This document shows positions 44,837-56,121 of a stretch of 64,000 nucleotides of DNA, in pieces. How positions within the stretch are numbered: the stretch's first letter is position 1; each line of letters begins with the position of its first letter. The stretch lies in NCBI GenBank assembly GCA_016125495.1, contig WGLQ01000019.1, positions 1 through 64,000 on the forward strand, written 5' to 3'. The position numbers were made by a program, and so were the translations under genes. Below the pieces are notes generated by a model. That model ran no database searches, had not been told where the DNA came from, and saw only the letters and a list, made by a program, of their open reading frames with translations. The stretch is from Hyphomicrobiales bacterium. Lineage in GTDB: Bacteria; Pseudomonadota; Alphaproteobacteria; Rhizobiales; RI-29.

Positions 44837-47800
44837 ATGCTCGAGGGCATTCTGGGGCTGCTTGGGACGCGCGACGGCGGTGGACCTGCCGGTATGACGA
44901 CGTTCGTCTCACAGTTCATCCAGTCGCTGGGGCGCGGCGCGCTCGAGAGCTATGCCGAGAAGGCCGGCGCGACACTCATCGAATCCGCGCTGCGCCACAT
45001 CGAGCACATGCCGGCGGACGGCCGCAGCATCGCGACGGAGAACCACACGCTGCTGCGTACGGGGGGACAGCCGGCCAGCGAGATGACCGTCGTCAACGTG
45101 CTGAACCGCGACAAACCGTTCCTGGTCGATTCGATCGTCGCCGAACTGCTCTCCCACGACATCGCCGCCGAATTGATCGCGCATCCGATCCTGAAGACCG
45201 AGCGCGACGGCGAGGGCAAGCTGACGCGCATCGCCGGCCCGGGCAATCAGCAATGGCAGGAGCACCAGGAAAGCCTCATCCAATTGGTCGTGCCGCGCCT
45301 GCCGGGCGAATTGGCCTCGAAGCTGGTCTCGGGCATCGAACGGGTGCTGGAGGACATCGACAGGGTCGTCGGCGATTGGGGCCGAATGCGCGAGCGCGTG
45401 GCCGAGGTGGCGGCGCTTTACGAGCAACCGGTGCCGGGCGTGGCGGCGGCGGATCTCGAGGAGGCGCGAGCATTCCTCATCTGGCTGGTCGACAACAACT
45501 TCACGTTCCTCGGCGTGCGACGGTATCGATTGCTCGGCGGGCTGGAGGCCGGCGAGGTCGAGGTCGAAGCGACCGAGGGCCTCGGCATCCTCGGCGACCC
45601 CGCCCTGCGGGTCCTCAGGCGCGGCAAGGAGTTCGTCGAGGTCACGCAGGAGTTGCGCCGCTTCTATGCCGGTCCCGCCCCCCTCATCATCAACAAGGCA
45701 AACGCCGTCGCGACCATCCATCGCCGCATGCACATGGACTACATCGGCACCAAGCTCTATGCGGCGGACGGCTCGGTCAGCGGCGAACTGAGGATCGTCG
45801 GTCTCTTCACGTCGACGGCCTATACGCAATCCGTCTACCGCATTCCGATCCTTCGGACACGCGCCAAGCACGTCGCCGACACCCTCGGCTATCCGCCGGA
45901 AAGCCACTCGGGCAAGGCGCTGGCCAATGTGCTCGAGACCTTCCCACGCGACGAACTCTTCCAGATCGAGCAGGGCACGCTCGTCGAATGGGCGACGGGA
46001 ATCCTCGACCTCGGGCTCAGGCCCCGCACCCGTGTCTTCGTGCGGATCGACGAGTTCGACCGCTTCGTCTCGGTTCTCGTCTTTGCCCCGCGCGACCGCT
46101 ACACCACGGAAGCACGCGAGCGCATCGCCAAGCACCTCGCGGAGGTTTATCAGGGCCGGCTGTCGGCCTTCAACCCCAGCTTCGGGCAGGGTCCGCTGGT
46201 CCGGGTGCAGTTCATCATCGGCCGCTACGAAGGGCGCACGCCGCGCATTCAGACGAGCGATCTCGAGGCGCAGGTCGCGGCGATCCTGCGCGACTGGTCG
46301 GACGAGCTCGGCGAGGAGATCGCGGTGAGCCCGGCGGCGCGCGCCATCGGACCCGCCTTCGCCTTGAAGTTCCGCGACGCGTTCTCGGTCGGATACAAAT
46401 CCGATTTCGGTCCCAAGCGGGCCCTCTACGACGCCATCCGCATCGAGCCCCTCGACGACGCAAACCCGATCGCCATCGACATCTACCGGCGCGCCGAACA
46501 ACCGGCCAACGAAGCACGCGTGGCACTCTACAGGATCGATCGTTCGATCCCGCTCAGCCGCCGCGTGCCGTTCTTCGAGAATCTCGGCTTCGACGTGATC
46601 GACGAGCGTTCCTACACGCTGCGCCCGACCTACCCGGACGGGCCCCGGGAGGTGCGGCTGCACGACATGCGGCTCGAGGATCCCACGGGCAATCCGGTGG
46701 AACTCGCCGCCCAGAAGGGCGCGCTCGAGGAGACATTCCACGCGGTCTGGTCGGGGCGGGCCGAGGACGATCACTTCAACCGGTTGGTACGGGCAACCGG
46801 CGCCGGCTGGCGCGAGGCGATGGTGGCGCGCGCCTACGCCGCGTACATGCGTCAGATCCGCCTCGCCTTCGGGCAACGATACATCTCCGACACGCTCGTG
46901 CGCCACCCCGAGGTGACGCGCCGGATCACGGAGCTTTTCGCGCTGCGGCACGATCCGGACAACGGGCTCGATCTCGAGGCCCGCCGGGCGGAGGAGACCG
47001 TCCTGGTCGGCACGCTCGAAGACCTCCTCGAGAAGGTCGAGAATGCCGACGAGGATCGTATTCTCCGGCACTACGTCAATCTCGTGCGATCGACCGTGCG
47101 GACCAACTTCTATCGCCGGGATGCAAACGGACAGCCGCCGGAAACCTTCGCATTCAAGCTCGACAGCCGCATCGTCGATGGCATGCCGGAGCCCAAGCCC
47201 TACCGGGAAATCTTCGTTTATTCGCCGCGCGTGGAAGGTATTCACCTGCGGGGCGGACCGGTGGCACGAGGCGGCATCCGCTGGTCGGACCGGCCGCAGG
47301 ATTTCCGCAGCGAGGTGCTCGGGCTCGCCAAGGCGCAGCAGGTCAAGAACGCCGTCATCGTGCCCGCGGGCGCCAAGGGTGGTTTCATTCCCAAACAGCT
47401 GCCGCGGTCCGGCAACCGCGACGAAGTCTATGCCGAAGGGGTCGCGGCCTATACGATCTTCGTCTCGAGCCTGCTGGACATCACCGACAATCTCGAGGGC
47501 GAGACGATCATCCCTCCCGAACGGGTCGTGCGCCACGACGGAAACGATCCCTACCTTGTGGTGGCCGCGGACAAAGGCACGGCACGGTTCTCCGACACCG
47601 CCAATGCGATCTCCGGACGGCACGACTTCTGGCTGGGCGATGCCTTTGCTTCCGGCGGCTCGGCGGGCTACGACCACAAGGCCATGGCGATCACGGCGCG
47701 TGGCGGCTGGGAGGCGGTAAAGCGTCACTTCAGGGAGATGAACCGCGACATCCAGACATCGCCATTCACGGTCGTCGGCATCGGGGACATGTCCGGTGAC

Positions 47801-49666
47801 GTCTTCGGAAACGGCATGCTGCTCTCGCGCCAGACCCGCCTGCTCGCCGCATTCGATCACCGCGACATCTTCATCGATCCCGATCCCGACGCCGAACGCA
47901 GCTTCTCCGAACGCGAGCGCATTTTCGCCCTCGCACGCTCATCCTGGCAGGACTACGACAGGAACCTCATCAGCACGGGGGGCGGCGTCTTCTCGCGAAA
48001 CGCGAAAGCAATTCCCCTCTCGGCGGAGATGAAGGCGTTGACGGGGCTCTCGGGGGCATCCGCCACACCGAGCCAGGTGATGCACGCGCTCTTGAAGGCG
48101 GACGTCGATCTCATCTGGTTCGGTGGCATCGGGACGTTCGTGAAGTCGGAGGACGAATCCGACGCCGATGTCAACGACCGCGCCAATGATGCCGTCCGGG
48201 TGAATGGCCGGGAGATCCGCGCGAAGGTCATCGGCGAGGGGGCCAATCTCGGCGTAACACAGCTTGGGCGCGTCGAATTCGCTCAGCACGGCGGTCGCAT
48301 CAACACGGACGCGATCGACAATTCCGCAGGCGTCAACTCGTCGGACCAGGAGGTCAATATCAAGATCGCGCTCAGGCCCGCCGTGCGTGCGGGAGCAATC
48401 ACCATGGAGGAGCGAAACGCGCTGCTCGTCGAGATGACGGAAGACGTCGCGAATGCCTGCCTTCGGAACAACTACCTGCAGACGTTGGCACTTAGCCTCG
48501 GCGAACGGCGCGGTCTCCAGGATCTCGGGTTCCAGGAACGGCTGATGCGTCAGCTCGAGGCGAACGGCCTACTCGACCGGACGATCGAGCAGTTGCCGGA
48601 CACGGCCACCGTGGCCCGTCGGGCGGAAGCCAACCTGCCCCTGACCCGGCCAGAGCTTGCCGTTCTGCTCGGCTATGCGAAAATCGATCTCTTCGCGAAG
48701 CTGGTCGCGAGCAAGGTTCCGGACGATCCGTTCCTCGAGAACGTTCTCCTGCAGTATTTCCCCGAACGGATGCGAGAGGCGCATCGCGGCGGCATCCTCG
48801 GACACCGCCTGCGGCGCGATATCATCGCAACGACGCTGACCAACGACGTCATCAACCGGGGGGGCTCGACGATGGTGGTGCGCCTCGTCGAGGAAACGGG
48901 CGAAAATCTCGACGAGATCGTCTACGCGTTCGTCGCCGTTGCGGAGGTATTCGACCTCGGCGATCTTTGGAGGCGGATCGACGCGCTCGACAACAAGGTC
49001 GGAGGGCAGCTGCAGCTCGACCTCTACCTCGAGGTCCAGCACGTCCTGCGCCAGCGCTGCGCCTGGTTCATGGCGCACCACGATTTCGCGCGCGGGCTGG
49101 GTGACACCATAGCCAGCTATCGCGACGGCATCGCCGCCTATGGCGCCACGCTGGCGAGCGACAGCGATAGCGCGCAGGCCAGAGGACGTGCAGCGCGGAT
49201 CGAGGAACTGGTCGGACAGGGCGTCGCCCCGGACGTCGCGCGCGACGTCACCGGTCTTGCCGCGCTCGCCGAAGGGCTCGATGCAGTGCTCGTGGCTCGA
49301 ACGCGTGGGCTCGAGGTCGGAGCCGTTGCGCCAACCTATCTCACGATCGGCGAGCGACTCAGGCTCGGCGAGCTGCGTTCGCGCGTCGGGGAACTCACCA
49401 TTACCGATCATTTCGATCGCCTCGCGATCAATTCCACGATGTCGGGCATCGCGGAGACGCACCGGGCGCTCACCGGCCACGTCCTTTCCCTCGCGGAATC
49501 AGCGGGTGCGGAGGCTTTCGAAAGCTGGCAGGAGACGAGCGCCACCCGGCTCGCCAAAGCCCGTGCGAGCCTCGATGAAATCCTCGCCGGACAGCGGCTG
49601 ACGGTGGCGCAGCTCGCCGTGGCCGCCGCGCAGGTGCGAGACCTGCTGCCGAAGATGGGAGCCTGA
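44837..49666 (+). CDS. gdhB: NAD-specific glutamate dehydrogenase, large type
   Basis: A 1609-residue enzyme of the 180-kDa GDH class that oxidises glutamate to 2-oxoglutarate and ammonia with NAD. N-terminal ACT-like and regulatory helical segments (about 1-690) precede the catalytic core: RGGIRWSDRPQDFRSEVLGL, AKGGFIPKQLP with the catalytic lysine, and DMSGDVFGNGMLLSRQTR in the NAD domain, then FGGIGTFVK and GEGANLGVTQLGR. A C-terminal domain of about 450 residues follows. The ATG at 44837 lies after GGGAGGAATGGGT; ATG 44795 and GTG 44834 are alternatives. The UMF1-type transporter starts one base after its stop codon. The symbol gdhB is used by some authors. Confidence 0.96.
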   Translation: MLEGILGLLGTRDGGGPAGMTTFVSQFIQSLGRGALESYAEKAGATLIESALRHIEHMPADGRSIATENHTLLRTGGQPASEMTVVNVLNRDKPFLVDSIVAELLSHDIAAELIAHPILKTERDGEGKLTRIAGPGNQQWQEHQESLIQLVVPRLPGELASKLVSGIERVLEDIDRVVGDWGRMRERVAEVAALYEQPVPGVAAADLEEARAFLIWLVDNNFTFLGVRRYRLLGGLEAGEVEVEATEGLGILGDPALRVLRRGKEFVEVTQELRRFYAGPAPLIINKANAVATIHRRMHMDYIGTKLYAADGSVSGELRIVGLFTSTAYTQSVYRIPILRTRAKHVADTLGYPPESHSGKALANVLETFPRDELFQIEQGTLVEWATGILDLGLRPRTRVFVRIDEFDRFVSVLVFAPRDRYTTEARERIAKHLAEVYQGRLSAFNPSFGQGPLVRVQFIIGRYEGRTPRIQTSDLEAQVAAILRDWSDELGEEIAVSPAARAIGPAFALKFRDAFSVGYKSDFGPKRALYDAIRIEPLDDANPIAIDIYRRAEQPANEARVALYRIDRSIPLSRRVPFFENLGFDVIDERSYTLRPTYPDGPREVRLHDMRLEDPTGNPVELAAQKGALEETFHAVWSGRAEDDHFNRLVRATGAGWREAMVARAYAAYMRQIRLAFGQRYISDTLVRHPEVTRRITELFALRHDPDNGLDLEARRAEETVLVGTLEDLLEKVENADEDRILRHYVNLVRSTVRTNFYRRDANGQPPETFAFKLDSRIVDGMPEPKPYREIFVYSPRVEGIHLRGGPVARGGIRWSDRPQDFRSEVLGLAKAQQVKNAVIVPAGAKGGFIPKQLPRSGNRDEVYAEGVAAYTIFVSSLLDITDNLEGETIIPPERVVRHDGNDPYLVVAADKGTARFSDTANAISGRHDFWLGDAFASGGSAGYDHKAMAITARGGWEAVKRHFREMNRDIQTSPFTVVGIGDMSGDVFGNGMLLSRQTRLLAAFDHRDIFIDPDPDAERSFSERERIFALARSSWQDYDRNLISTGGGVFSRNAKAIPLSAEMKALTGLSGASATPSQVMHALLKADVDLIWFGGIGTFVKSEDESDADVNDRANDAVRVNGREIRAKVIGEGANLGVTQLGRVEFAQHGGRINTDAIDNSAGVNSSDQEVNIKIALRPAVRAGAITMEERNALLVEMTEDVANACLRNNYLQTLALSLGERRGLQDLGFQERLMRQLEANGLLDRTIEQLPDTATVARRAEANLPLTRPELAVLLGYAKIDLFAKLVASKVPDDPFLENVLLQYFPERMREAHRGGILGHRLRRDIIATTLTNDVINRGGSTMVVRLVEETGENLDEIVYAFVAVAEVFDLGDLWRRIDALDNKVGGQLQLDLYLEVQHVLRQRCAWFMAHHDFARGLGDTIASYRDGIAAYGATLASDSDSAQARGRAARIEELVGQGVAPDVARDVTGLAALAEGLDAVLVARTRGLEVGAVAPTYLTIGERLRLGELRSRVGELTITDHFDRLAINSTMSGIAETHRALTGHVLSLAESAGAEAFESWQETSATRLAKARASLDEILAGQRLTVAQLAVAAAQVRDLLPKMGA

Positions 49667-49667
49667 C

Positions 49668-51104
49668 GTGGCGCACAGCGAGGGCGGCACGGACGCCGCG
49701 GAGGGACGGCTCGGCGAGGGTCGGCCGGTCGGCAACGCGCGAGCGCGATTCGGCTGGATCATGTTCGACTGGGCGCAGCAGCCCTTCTATACGCTGGTAA
49801 CCACCTTCATTTTCGCGCCCTATTTCGCAAATGTCTTCGTGGGGGACGCGACGAGGGGTCAGGCGGTCTGGGGGTATGCAACGGCGCTCGCGGGCTTCAT
49901 CGTTGCATTCACCTCCCCCGTGCTCGGGGCCATGGCGGATGCGTCCGGCCGGCGCCGGCCCTACATCTGGGCGTTCTCGATCATGCTGGTCGCCGGCTCC
50001 AGTCTCCTCTGGTATGCCGAGCCGGGCGCGACCGATCGGCTCTTGTGGCTCCTCGCGGCTTTCGTCGTCGCAACCGTCGCGGCAGAGGGTGCGCTGGTCT
50101 TCATCAACGCCATGATGCCCTCCCTGGCACGGCCGGAAGAACTCGGGCGGCTATCGGGCACCGCCTGGGCCGTCGGCTATGCGGGCGGCCTGGTTGCCCT
50201 CATCGTCATGATCGGACTGGTCTCGGCCTCGCCCGAGAGCGGGCGCACGCTCCTCGGACTCCAGCCGATCATCGCGCTCGACATCGCATCCAACGAAGCC
50301 GACCGGCTTTCAGGTCCCTTCTCCGCACTCTGGTACGCCCTCTTCGTCATTCCATTCTTCCTCTACACGCCCGACCGTCCGACCGGCACCCAGCCGAGCA
50401 TCAGGGCCGGCCTCGCGGCCGTCGGCACGACGGTGAGGGAGGTGGTCGGGCGCTATCGGCCCATCGCAATTTTCCTCCTTGCACGGATGCTCTACATCGA
50501 CGGCCTGCTCGCCATCTTCTCGTTCGGTGGGATCTACGGCGCCGCGACCTTCGCCTGGTCGCCGGTCGAACTCGGGGTGTTCGGGATCCTGCTGGCGCTC
50601 GCCGGCACCATCGGGGCCTATGCCGGTGGCTTCCTCGACGATGCCTTCGGCCCGGCGCGGGTGATCGCCACATGCCTCGTCGTGCTCATGGCGGCGGCCA
50701 TCGCGATCGTCTCCATCGACGCGAACCACATCGGTTTCGTCATCGCCGTCGAAGGGCCACAACCGGGCGACGGCATCCTCGCGTCCCTGCCCGAGCGGGT
50801 GTTCCTCGCCCTCGGGGCGATCATCGGCATCGTGGCGGGGCCGATGCAGTCGTCGAGCAGAACGCTGCTCGCGCGCGCCGCACCGGCCGAGCGCATGGCC
50901 CAGTTCTTCGGGCTCTTTGCCTTCTCGGGAAAAATCACCGCGTTCCTGGCGCCGTTGGCGGTCGGCATCGTCACCGACGTTTCGGGCGACCGCCGCCTCG
51001 GCATCGCGACCATCATCGTCTTCCTGATGCTCGGTCTCGTGGTGCTGCTCTTTTCGGGGCTCGGGCGTTCGGCCCATGCCGAGAGGGTCGGCAGCGGGCC
51101 ATGA
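49668..51104 (+). CDS. MFS transporter, UMF1 family
   Basis: A 478-residue membrane protein with 12 predicted helices, of the UMF1 group (bacterial relatives of the yeast Atg22 vacuolar amino-acid exporter). Signature parts are [39 protein letters not shown] and the C-terminal [16 protein letters not shown] with [14 protein letters not shown]. It begins with GTG at 49668, one base after the glutamate dehydrogenase stop codon, with GGGAG upstream, so translation is surely coupled. This linkage suggests, but does not prove, transport of amino acids or breakdown products. Confidence 0.9.
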   Translation: MAHSEGGTDAAEGRLGEGRPVGNARARFGWIMFDWAQQPFYTLVTTFIFAPYFANVFVGDATRGQAVWGYATALAGFIVAFTSPVLGAMADASGRRRPYIWAFSIMLVAGSSLLWYAEPGATDRLLWLLAAFVVATVAAEGALVFINAMMPSLARPEELGRLSGTAWAVGYAGGLVALIVMIGLVSASPESGRTLLGLQPIIALDIASNEADRLSGPFSALWYALFVIPFFLYTPDRPTGTQPSIRAGLAAVGTTVREVVGRYRPIAIFLLARMLYIDGLLAIFSFGGIYGAATFAWSPVELGVFGILLALAGTIGAYAGGFLDDAFGPARVIATCLVVLMAAAIAIVSIDANHIGFVIAVEGPQPGDGILASLPERVFLALGAIIGIVAGPMQSSSRTLLARAAPAERMAQFFGLFAFSGKITAFLAPLAVGIVTDVSGDRRLGIATIIVFLMLGLVVLLFSGLGRSAHAERVGSGP

Positions 51105-51119
51105 GCGTGCCGGCCCGCC

Positions 51120-52715
51120 TCAATGGCGGAAGTGCCGCACGCCGGTGAAGACCATGGCAAGCCCATGCTCGTCGGCGGCGCGGATCACCTCGGCATCGCG
51201 GACCGAGCCGCCCGGCTGGATGACGGCCGTCGCGCCGGCGGCGGCGGCTTCGAGCAACCCGTCGGCGAAGGGAAAGAAGGCGTCGGAGGCAACGACGGAG
51301 CCATCGGTGAGGGAGCCTTCGAGCCCGGCCGCCTTGGCCGCCTCCGTCCCTTTCCAGCGGGCGATACGCGCGGAATCCACCCGGCTCATCTGACCGGCAC
51401 CGATCCCGACGGTTGCGCCCGCGCGCGCATAGACGATGGCATTCGACTTGACGTGCTTGGCGACGCGGAAGGCAAAGCGGAGGTCGGCGAGTTCGGCCGC
51501 GCTCGGAGCGCGGCGGGTGACCACCTCGAGCGTCAGATCGGCAACGACCGCGTTGTCGCGCCCCTGGACCAGGAGACCGCCCGCAACCGGGCGCAGCAGG
51601 CGACCAGGCGCCCGCGGATCCGGCAGGCCGCCCGTGACGAGCACACGCGTTCCGCCCGCCGGGTTCTTCTCCCTGCCGAGGGCATCGCAGGCGGCGTCGT
51701 CGGCCGATGGCGCGATGACGACTTCCGTGAAGACCTTGGCGATGGCGCGGGCGGTGGCAACGTCCAGGTGACGATTGACGGCGACGATGCCGCCAAAGGC
51801 GCTCACCGGATCACAGCGCAGCGCCAGCCGATAGGCCTCCTCGAGGGTTTCGGCGACAGCGACACCACAGGGGTTGGCATGCTTGATGATGGCGACGGCC
51901 GCCGCCGCGTCCGGGTCGAATTCGGCGACCAGCTCGAATGCGGCGTCGGCATCGTTGAGGTTGTTGTAGCTCAGCGCCTTGCCGGCGAGCTGGCGGGCCG
52001 TGACGACGCCCGGGCGGGGCGGACCGGCGCGGTAGAGGACGGCGGATTGGTGCGGGTTCTCGCCATAGCGCAGCTTCGCACCGACCTGCTCACCGGCAAT
52101 CGACAGATGGCGCGGCATGAGATCGCCGCTACCCGCCTGGAGCCAGCCGGCGATGGCCGCATCGTAGGCCGCGGTGCGCTCGAAAGCCGCGCGGGCGAGG
52201 GCGAGGCGGAATGCGGAGCTCGTCGCTCCGGCATTGCGATCGAGTTCGCCGAGCAGATCGGGATATTGCGACGGGTCGACGACGACGGCGACGCCGGCAT
52301 GGTTCTTGGCGGCGGCGCGGATCATCGCGGGGCCGCCGATGTCGATGTTCTCGATGGTTTCGGCAAAGCCGGCACCGCGGGAGACCGTCGCCTCGAAGGG
52401 ATAGAGGTTGACCACGAGGAGATCGATCAGGGGAATCCCGTGCTGCCCGGCGGCGGCCATGTGGTCGGCATCGTCGCGCACCGCCAGGAGTCCGCCATGC
52501 ACGCGCGGGTGCAACGTCTTCAGGCGGCCGTCCATCATCTCGGGAAACCCGGTCACGTCGCTGACGTCGGCGACCGCAAAGCCAGCCTCGCGCAGGGAGC
52601 GCGCGGTGCCGCCGGTCGAAACCAACGCGACGCCCCGGGCAACCAGCGCACCCGCCAGTTCCACGAGCCCGGTCTTGTCCGACACCGAAATCAGTGCCCG
52701 CTCGATCTTCCTCAT
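51120..52715 (-). CDS. purH: bifunctional AICAR formyltransferase/IMP cyclohydrolase
   Basis: A 531-residue enzyme for the last two steps of de novo IMP synthesis. The N-terminal cyclohydrolase has the MGS-like fold: [38 protein letters not shown] and [15 protein letters not shown]. The formyltransferase part holds [14 protein letters not shown], the catalytic Lys-His in [13 protein letters not shown], and the end [18 protein letters not shown] with [11 protein letters not shown]. It starts 67 bases after the heparinase-like gene and is the last in the htpX-rsmB-heparinase-purH order; purH ends 15 bases from the convergent transporter. Confidence 0.97.
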   Translation of the reverse strand: MRKIERALISVSDKTGLVELAGALVARGVALVSTGGTARSLREAGFAVADVSDVTGFPEMMDGRLKTLHPRVHGGLLAVRDDADHMAAAGQHGIPLIDLLVVNLYPFEATVSRGAGFAETIENIDIGGPAMIRAAAKNHAGVAVVVDPSQYPDLLGELDRNAGATSSAFRLALARAAFERTAAYDAAIAGWLQAGSGDLMPRHLSIAGEQVGAKLRYGENPHQSAVLYRAGPPRPGVVTARQLAGKALSYNNLNDADAAFELVAEFDPDAAAAVAIIKHANPCGVAVAETLEEAYRLALRCDPVSAFGGIVAVNRHLDVATARAIAKVFTEVVIAPSADDAACDALGREKNPAGGTRVLVTGGLPDPRAPGRLLRPVAGGLLVQGRDNAVVADLTLEVVTRRAPSAAELADLRFAFRVAKHVKSNAIVYARAGATVGIGAGQMSRVDSARIARWKGTEAAKAAGLEGSLTDGSVVASDAFFPFADGLLEAAAAGATAVIQPGGSVRDAEVIRAADEHGLAMVFTGVRHFRH

Positions 52716-52782
52716 CTTCCTGCCCTCGATCACGACCCGCGCCGAGGCATAACGCAACATGGCGTCCGCCTCGATACGACGA

Positions 52783-54636
52783 TCAGCTGTCGCCGCGATT
52801 TCCTTCGATCACCGCGAAGCGACGGCGGCGAGCCTCCCTGGCGTCGCCGATCGTGGCGTCATGTCGCTCGAGGCGCCAATGCACGGTCGCCTGGTCGTTC
52901 AGCCGGGCACGCAGAACGATCTGCAGCGAGCGATAGGGGCCGGAGTGGGACGCAAGAAACACGCTTTCCTCCAGGCTGACGCGTGCGCCCGATGCAACGA
53001 AGCGCCAGCGCTCACCATTCTCGAGATCGAGCAGGAGCGGGGCCTCGCCCGATGGGCGCTCGATCTGCACGTCCGGGTGGACGTGGAAATGGATGGCGAA
53101 GCTGACGCCGCCGGCCCGACCGACCGTCATCAAGCCCTGACCGATGCGCAGGCGATCGACGCCGTGCAGGCCATCCCCGAGCGGCAAGAGCCGCAGGGTG
53201 CGCTCGTGGATGATGCCGAAGCGTTCGACGTAGCCGTCGTGCATGGCCCGCACGATGGCGGAGCCGTCCTCCGTGTAGCCGATCTTGGCCTCGACCCGAT
53301 CGGGTCCGACGACGGCGGCACGGGGCGACTGCCCGCGGCCCGGCTGGCCCTGGACGAGGCGGCCGGACGAGACGTCGTTGATGGTCAACGTGGAATGGGC
53401 GGCCGTCGACCTCGAGGCGGCACGCCAAGCCGACTGGCCCGGCCCCGGCGCGCCGCAATTGACGATCACCGGGATCGTGCCAACGCTCAACTCGAAGCTG
53501 AGGGCACCGGCATGCGCGTCCCCGGCGAGCGGCTCGGGAGGCGGTGGGCCGCCATCCATGACGAGGATGGTGGCGCGGCGCTGCAGGCGGACATAGCCGG
53601 TGTCCGGAGCGTCGGTGCGGGCGCTGGCGACGTTCTCGTCGTAGGCGAGTACGGTGGCGAGCAGGTCGGTGCGCGTCTCGCCCATGCCATTGAAGCGCGC
53701 CAGCATGCCATCCCCGAGGCGCATGTAGCGCAGCATCGAGAGGGCGCGCTCCACGACCTTACCCATGGCCTCGGGAAAAGCGCGCTCACGCACCCCGACA
53801 CAGTGCCGTAGCGGCAGGAGATCGAGCAGGATGTCCACTGCCGCTCCCGGATTTCGGGAAATGTGCCCGCCATCGGCAAGGAACTGGCGATCGAGCTCGC
53901 GGACAAGCAGCGGCTCGTGCGCGTCGAGCAGCGCTTCCTGATCGGCGATGCTGAGGCCGGCGAGACAAATGGCCAGCAACGAGCGCAATTTCACACTGCC
54001 ATCGTCGGTTTCAGGCAAGAGGTTGGCGAGGTGGCGGGCGGTGTGATTGAGTTCGGCGAGGACGGCTTCGTAGTCCCTGGCGGGCAGACCCTCGAGCAGC
54101 ACCTGGGCATTGGTCAGCCAGGAGATGAGGCGGCGCGAGGCGATGCGCGGTTGCCAGGCGACATCCCGGTCCCGCTGGTGGCGCCGAATGAAATGCAGCG
54201 CGATCTCGCGGGCGCGGCGGTTGCCCTCGGCATCGTCGGCCATGCGCACATGCCGCAACCAGGAAAACCCCAGGAGCTTTTCGCGCCATTCGGTGTGGGG
54301 CACGACCATGTCGAGCGGGTTTGTCTCACCGCAGGACACCGTGACATTGGCCAGGCTCACCTCACCTTCGAGCAACTCGCTGACGAAACTCGGATCGCAC
54401 GTGCTGAGGTTCTGGGGAACGAGTAGCAGGCGGTCGCCGGGCGGGCCGTACTTGCGGTCGGGTCGGAGCAGCGGCAAGTGGCGGGCGATGAGGCGGCGCG
54501 AACGGTGCAGCGCCAGCAGCGAGCCGGGCGCCAGCGGAAAGCGCAGTCCAAATCCGCTCAACGCCAATTCGATCTCCGTCCACTGAGTGTCGCGCCTTCG
54601 ATGGGTTACACTAGAGATGCGGCCTCGACGAGGCAA
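52783..54636 (-). CDS. heparinase II/III-like protein
   Basis: A protein of up to 617 residues with the two-domain layout of heparinase II/III proteins: an alpha/alpha toroid (about 90-370) and a C-terminal beta-sandwich (about 375-600). Recognisable elements are [31 protein letters not shown]-type [42 protein letters not shown] and, in the sandwich, [17 protein letters not shown]. No signal peptide is visible, so an exported lyase role is doubtful. The same gene lies between rsmB and purH in other Hyphomicrobiales. The start is uncertain: TTG at 54636 has no clear ribosome site, and a start some residues later is possible. Confidence 0.8.
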   Translation of the reverse strand: MPRRGRISSVTHRRRDTQWTEIELALSGFGLRFPLAPGSLLALHRSRRLIARHLPLLRPDRKYGPPGDRLLLVPQNLSTCDPSFVSELLEGEVSLANVTVSCGETNPLDMVVPHTEWREKLLGFSWLRHVRMADDAEGNRRAREIALHFIRRHQRDRDVAWQPRIASRRLISWLTNAQVLLEGLPARDYEAVLAELNHTARHLANLLPETDDGSVKLRSLLAICLAGLSIADQEALLDAHEPLLVRELDRQFLADGGHISRNPGAAVDILLDLLPLRHCVGVRERAFPEAMGKVVERALSMLRYMRLGDGMLARFNGMGETRTDLLATVLAYDENVASARTDAPDTGYVRLQRRATILVMDGGPPPPEPLAGDAHAGALSFELSVGTIPVIVNCGAPGPGQSAWRAASRSTAAHSTLTINDVSSGRLVQGQPGRGQSPRAAVVGPDRVEAKIGYTEDGSAIVRAMHDGYVERFGIIHERTLRLLPLGDGLHGVDRLRIGQGLMTVGRAGGVSFAIHFHVHPDVQIERPSGEAPLLLDLENGERWRFVASGARVSLEESVFLASHSGPYRSLQIVLRARLNDQATVHWRLERHDATIGDAREARRRRFAVIEGNRGDS

Positions 54637-54687
54637 CGCGATCGGCGGTCGGCCGGAACGTCGACCACAGGCGAAGCAACGGGCGCA

Positions 54688-56121
54688 TCAGGCGCGGCGC
54701 ACGAGGCGGGCGGCGAAAAACCCGTCGAGGCCGAGGGACACGAACGGCTTTCCGGGATCAGGGGCGCCCTCGAGCGGCACAGCGTGGCACGGTAGCGTGC
54801 GCAGATCGCCCTTGGGGCTGAACCACTCGCGAGGCCAGTGGGTAGCGACATCCGGTAACCGAGCCCGTTCGACGTCACGGCGACGCGCGAGAAGCGCCTC
54901 GACCTGATCGACACCCTCGGCGGGCTCGAGAGAGCACGTGCAGAAAACGAGAATGCCGCCGGGGCGCAGCATTTCGACGGCAGCATCCAAGAGCCGACCC
55001 TGCAGGGCGACCAGTGCAGCGACTTCAGCGGGCGACTTGATCCAGGGCACATCGGGGTGCCGGCGGATGGTGCCGGTGGCCGAGCACGGAGCGTCCAGCA
55101 AAACGGCATCGAAGGGGTCGGCCGGGCGCCAGATGGCCGCATCCGCCTCGACGATACGAACACGATCGGCAAGACCGAGCCTTTCGAGGTTGGCGGCCAA
55201 GCGCGGGATGCGACGCGGTGCGTTTTCGACTGCGGTCACCAGGGCGCCGGCGGAGGCGAGCTGCGCGGCCTTGCCGCCGGGGGCGGCGCAGAGGTCCGCG
55301 ACGGAGAGACCGCAGACGTCACCGAGAAGGCGCGCCGGAAGGGCGGCGGCCGCGTCCTGCACCCACCAGGCGCCATCGCTGAACCCGGGGAGCTGCTCGA
55401 CGGCCGGCCGGGCCGCGAGCCGAAGCGCGCCACTGGCGAGGAGATCGGCGCCGAGCAGGCCGGCCCACCGGGCCGCGCTCGACGGATCCCTCGGTGTCAA
55501 ATCGAGCGCCGGCGGCTGCTGATTGGCCGCCGCGATCGCCCTTGCGGTTTCGGCGCCGTAGGCCGCCGTCCAGCCTTCGAGGAGCCATGAAGGAGTGTTC
55601 ACCGGGCCGGCCTCGGCCGCATCGAGGGGTTTTGGTGGGTGGCTAGAAAGGCTGCGGAGCACGGCGTTGGTCAGACCGTCGTAGCGGTGGGCGCGGCGGT
55701 CGCGCTTGACCTGGCGAACCGCCATGTCGATGGCGGCATGGGCCGGCACCTCGAGAAAGACGAGCTGGGCCACCGCCGCGCGCAGGATCTGGCGAAAGCG
55801 CGGCGCCTGCTTGGGCCAACCCTTTTCGAGCCGCGCGAGCAAGTGGCCGTCGATCTCGGCGAGGCGCCGCAAAACGGTGAGCGTCAGCAGCCGTGCGAAC
55901 GCCCGATCCCGGTCCGCGAGGCCCGGGGCGCGGTCGGTGTGCTCATCGGCGCGATGCCCAGACTGGCTCTCGAGAGCACCATCGAAGGCTTCCTCGAGCG
56001 GCACCGACCGGTCGAGGATGGCGGCGAGCGTGGCGACCGCGACATCGCGAGCGGCCAGTCCGGCGGGTGGAGCGACGGCGGAAGCGCCCGATCGACCGGG
56101 GCCGCCCGACGTCCGGGTCAA
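54688..56121 (-). CDS. rsmB: 16S rRNA (cytosine(967)-C(5))-methyltransferase-like protein
   Basis: A 477-residue SAM-dependent RNA m5C methyltransferase. The N-terminal NusB-like helical domain (about 30-170) has [23 protein letters not shown] and [16 protein letters not shown]. The catalytic domain has the SAM site [16 protein letters not shown], motif [19 protein letters not shown] with a conserved cysteine, and motif [24 protein letters not shown] with the second cysteine. No ATG lies near the expected N terminus; a TTG at 56121 overlaps the htpX stop as TTGA and is chosen. The frame upstream is a shadow of htpX. Confidence 0.87.
   Translation of the reverse strand: MTRTSGGPGRSGASAVAPPAGLAARDVAVATLAAILDRSVPLEEAFDGALESQSGHRADEHTDRAPGLADRDRAFARLLTLTVLRRLAEIDGHLLARLEKGWPKQAPRFRQILRAAVAQLVFLEVPAHAAIDMAVRQVKRDRRAHRYDGLTNAVLRSLSSHPPKPLDAAEAGPVNTPSWLLEGWTAAYGAETARAIAAANQQPPALDLTPRDPSSAARWAGLLGADLLASGALRLAARPAVEQLPGFSDGAWWVQDAAAALPARLLGDVCGLSVADLCAAPGGKAAQLASAGALVTAVENAPRRIPRLAANLERLGLADRVRIVEADAAIWRPADPFDAVLLDAPCSATGTIRRHPDVPWIKSPAEVAALVALQGRLLDAAVEMLRPGGILVFCTCSLEPAEGVDQVEALLARRRDVERARLPDVATHWPREWFSPKGDLRTLPCHAVPLEGAPDPGKPFVSLGLDGFFAARLVRRA

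Noticed and set aside
44758-47799. 1013-residue frame overlapping the glutamate dehydrogenase
   Set aside because: It is a shifted reading of the same strand, with Arg/Gly/Ala-rich nonsense composition, while the dehydrogenase frame has every family motif.
44909-47860. 983-residue frame antisense to the glutamate dehydrogenase
   Set aside because: Mirror frame of a clear gene with no recognisable domain.
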